The position numbers and the translations under genes are program-made. The notes beneath the pieces are model-generated. The model was not told where the DNA came from and did not search any database. It worked only from the letters and a program-made list of their open reading frames with translations. From Candidatus Albibeggiatoa sp. nov. BB20 (GTDB lineage Bacteria; Pseudomonadota; Gammaproteobacteria; Beggiatoales; Beggiatoaceae): 15,480 bases of DNA. Positions 14,343 to 15,480 of this stretch are shown here, one piece after another (the first letter of the stretch is position 1; each line of letters starts with the position of its first letter). Location of the stretch: positions 3,575-19,054 of the forward strand of contig JADGDW010000087.1 of the NCBI GenBank assembly GCA_016744725.1. Direction: 5' to 3'.

Positions 14343-15480
14343 ATGAAAGTGATTATAAAAAACTTATTTCCTGTTGAACAAGGTGAAATTGACTTAAAAG
14401 ATTTAACTGTATTTTGTGGTCCTAATAACATGGGAAAAACCTATGTAATGTACATGTTATACAGTTTATTAGATAAAGATTTTGAGGTTCAATTTGAAGA
14501 GCTTATACCATATACTGAAGCATTAATCCAGAAAGGTACTTGTGAAATAGATATACAAAATTTATTAGATGATAACACAATAAATTCAATGGTTAAGCAA
14601 ATAGAAAAAGCCTTTGTAAAGCGGTTGCCTATCGTATTCAATGTGGAAGAGAGTGATTTTGAAAAAACAGAAATAAAATTAGAGTTTGAACAAATCTTAT
14701 TTGAGGCAAGTCTACAAAAATCTTGGAAATCTACTTTATCTCTTGGAAAAGAAAAAGATTGGATTATCGACATAGAAAAGCCTATTGATGAAACTAAAAT
14801 ATTCATTACACTGAGAGATAGCAATTTACCTAAACGTATTATTAATAGTTTTATCTCTGAATTTATTGTTAAAAGTTTATTTTCTGATATTTCGTATCGC
14901 TCACTTTTATTACCTGCTGAGCGTACAGGCTTAAATTTATTTTTCCAAGAACTATCCAGCAAAAGAACCCGTTTATTGCATCATGCTCAAAGAGATAAAA
15001 TCGATCCACTTGAAGTATTGCGAGATGTTTTTAAAGCCAGCTATGCTGAGCCAATTACTGATTATATTGAGTTTTTAGAGGATACAAATCAAACTAAAAG
15101 AAAAACGAGTAAATATAAAATTTATGCGCAAGAAATTCAAAAAAACATACTTAATGGAAAATATGAATTAGATAGACATGGAAATATATATTTTATTCCT
15201 TATCGCTCAGGACAGAAAAAATTAAGCTTGCATCGTGCATCATCGACAGTCAAAAGCTTTTTTGGATTAGTCTTCTTTTTAGAGCATTTAGCAGAAAAAT
15301 CTGATGTTATTATGATTGATGAACCTGAACTTAATTTACATCCTGATAATCAAAGGCTTGTAACTAGAATTATTGCAAAATTAGTTAATGGTGGCATTAA
15401 AGTCATTGTAAGTACACATAGTGATTACTTTATTAAAGAACTCAGTAATCTAATCATGCTCTCTCAACAAAAAATGGAAG
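14343..15480 (+). CDS. ABC/OLD-like AAA ATPase, putative defence-associated (3' end outside window)
   Basis: The first 379 codons of a gene that runs off the right edge. The Walker A motif GPNNMGKT is at 26-33 after a short beta-strand start (MKVIIKNLFPVEQGEIDLKDLTV), the layout of AAA_15/AAA_21 ABC-type ATPases. A variable insert spans about 45-180. LLPAERTGLNLF (189-200) is a motif I associate with uncharacterised ATPases of this group. A signature-like LHRASSTVKSF (296-306) precedes Walker B VIMIDEPELNLHP (322-334, Asp326 and Glu327) and the H-loop VSTHSDYF (His359). The nucleotide site looks complete. Such ATPases (OLD, GajA, PtuA and AriA types) work with a nuclease or toxin part, fused or encoded next door; none is visible before the edge, so the system cannot be named. 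The gene is much more AT-rich than rne or gcvPA and lies beside a broken transposase, which suggests horizontal transfer. Confidence 0.88.
   Translation, partial: MKVIIKNLFPVEQGEIDLKDLTVFCGPNNMGKTYVMYMLYSLLDKDFEVQFEELIPYTEALIQKGTCEIDIQNLLDDNTINSMVKQIEKAFVKRLPIVFNVEESDFEKTEIKLEFEQILFEASLQKSWKSTLSLGKEKDWIIDIEKPIDETKIFITLRDSNLPKRIINSFISEFIVKSLFSDISYRSLLLPAERTGLNLFFQELSSKRTRLLHHAQRDKIDPLEVLRDVFKASYAEPITDYIEFLEDTNQTKRKTSKYKIYAQEIQKNILNGKYELDRHGNIYFIPYRSGQKKLSLHRASSTVKSFFGLVFFLEHLAEKSDVIMIDEPELNLHPDNQRLVTRIIAKLVNGGIKVIVSTHSDYFIKELSNLIMLSQQKME

Noticed and set aside
14489..14962. 157-codon minus-strand frame
   Set aside because: It is antisense to the ATPase gene, which has clear Walker motifs; its Ser/Ile-rich sequence is typical of a shadow frame in AT-rich DNA.
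1..15480. tRNA, rRNA or CRISPR array
   Set aside because: No cloverleaf-like sequence with a TTCGANNC-type arm, no rRNA segment and no regularly spaced identical repeats were seen; the repetitive DNA at the left encodes protein repeats.

Overview
The window looks like a chromosomal segment of a low-to-moderate GC gammaproteobacterium. The main evidence is the divergent rne / rluC pair, arranged as in Escherichia coli, together with an RNase E whose catalytic core aligns closely with the enterobacterial enzyme. The toxin-antitoxin modules, a giant DUF11/propeller surface protein, small intergenic palindromes and a split-type glycine decarboxylase subunit would suit a Thiotrichales-like bacterium (Beggiatoa/Thiothrix relatives). 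That placement is inference only.

Layout. (1) Positions 1-4978, minus strand: the first 1659 codons of a very large secreted protein that runs off the left edge. It has a signal peptide, a seven-bladed YVTN-type beta-propeller, six DUF11-like Ig modules, a second seven-bladed propeller and the start of a seventh DUF11 module. (2) 5358-7481, minus: rne, a compact 707-residue RNase E. A 0.8 kb gap follows, probably holding a long rne leader, and then rluC on the plus strand (8298-9251), which appears to have a leaderless transcript. (3) 9310-10662, minus: gcvPA, alone and convergent with rluC. (4) 10979-11527, plus: a ccmG/dsbE thioredoxin-like protein, without other ccm genes nearby. (5) 11607-13552, minus: two VapBC-type toxin-antitoxin modules in tandem, each with its own candidate promoter and palindrome. 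An OmpA-family lipoprotein is joined tightly to the end of the second module. (6) 13553-14342: AT-rich gap holding the 3' remnant of an IS5-like transposase. (7) 14343-15480, plus: 5' part of an AT-rich gene for an ABC/OLD-like (AAA_15/AAA_21 type) ATPase that runs off the right edge.

How it fits together. The central part (rne, rluC, gcvPA, ccmG) is housekeeping: RNA turnover, 23S rRNA pseudouridylation, glycine catabolism and cytochrome c maturation. The right third is accessory: two toxin-antitoxin modules, a broken transposase and a foreign-looking ATPase, which together resemble the edge of a small defence or mobile island. A short repeat with the core AGGACTGNNAGCCC occurs three times, always between genes. 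The best candidates for something undescribed are the unfinished ATPase gene and its unseen partner, the vapBC-lipoprotein operon, and the two-propeller DUF11 protein.
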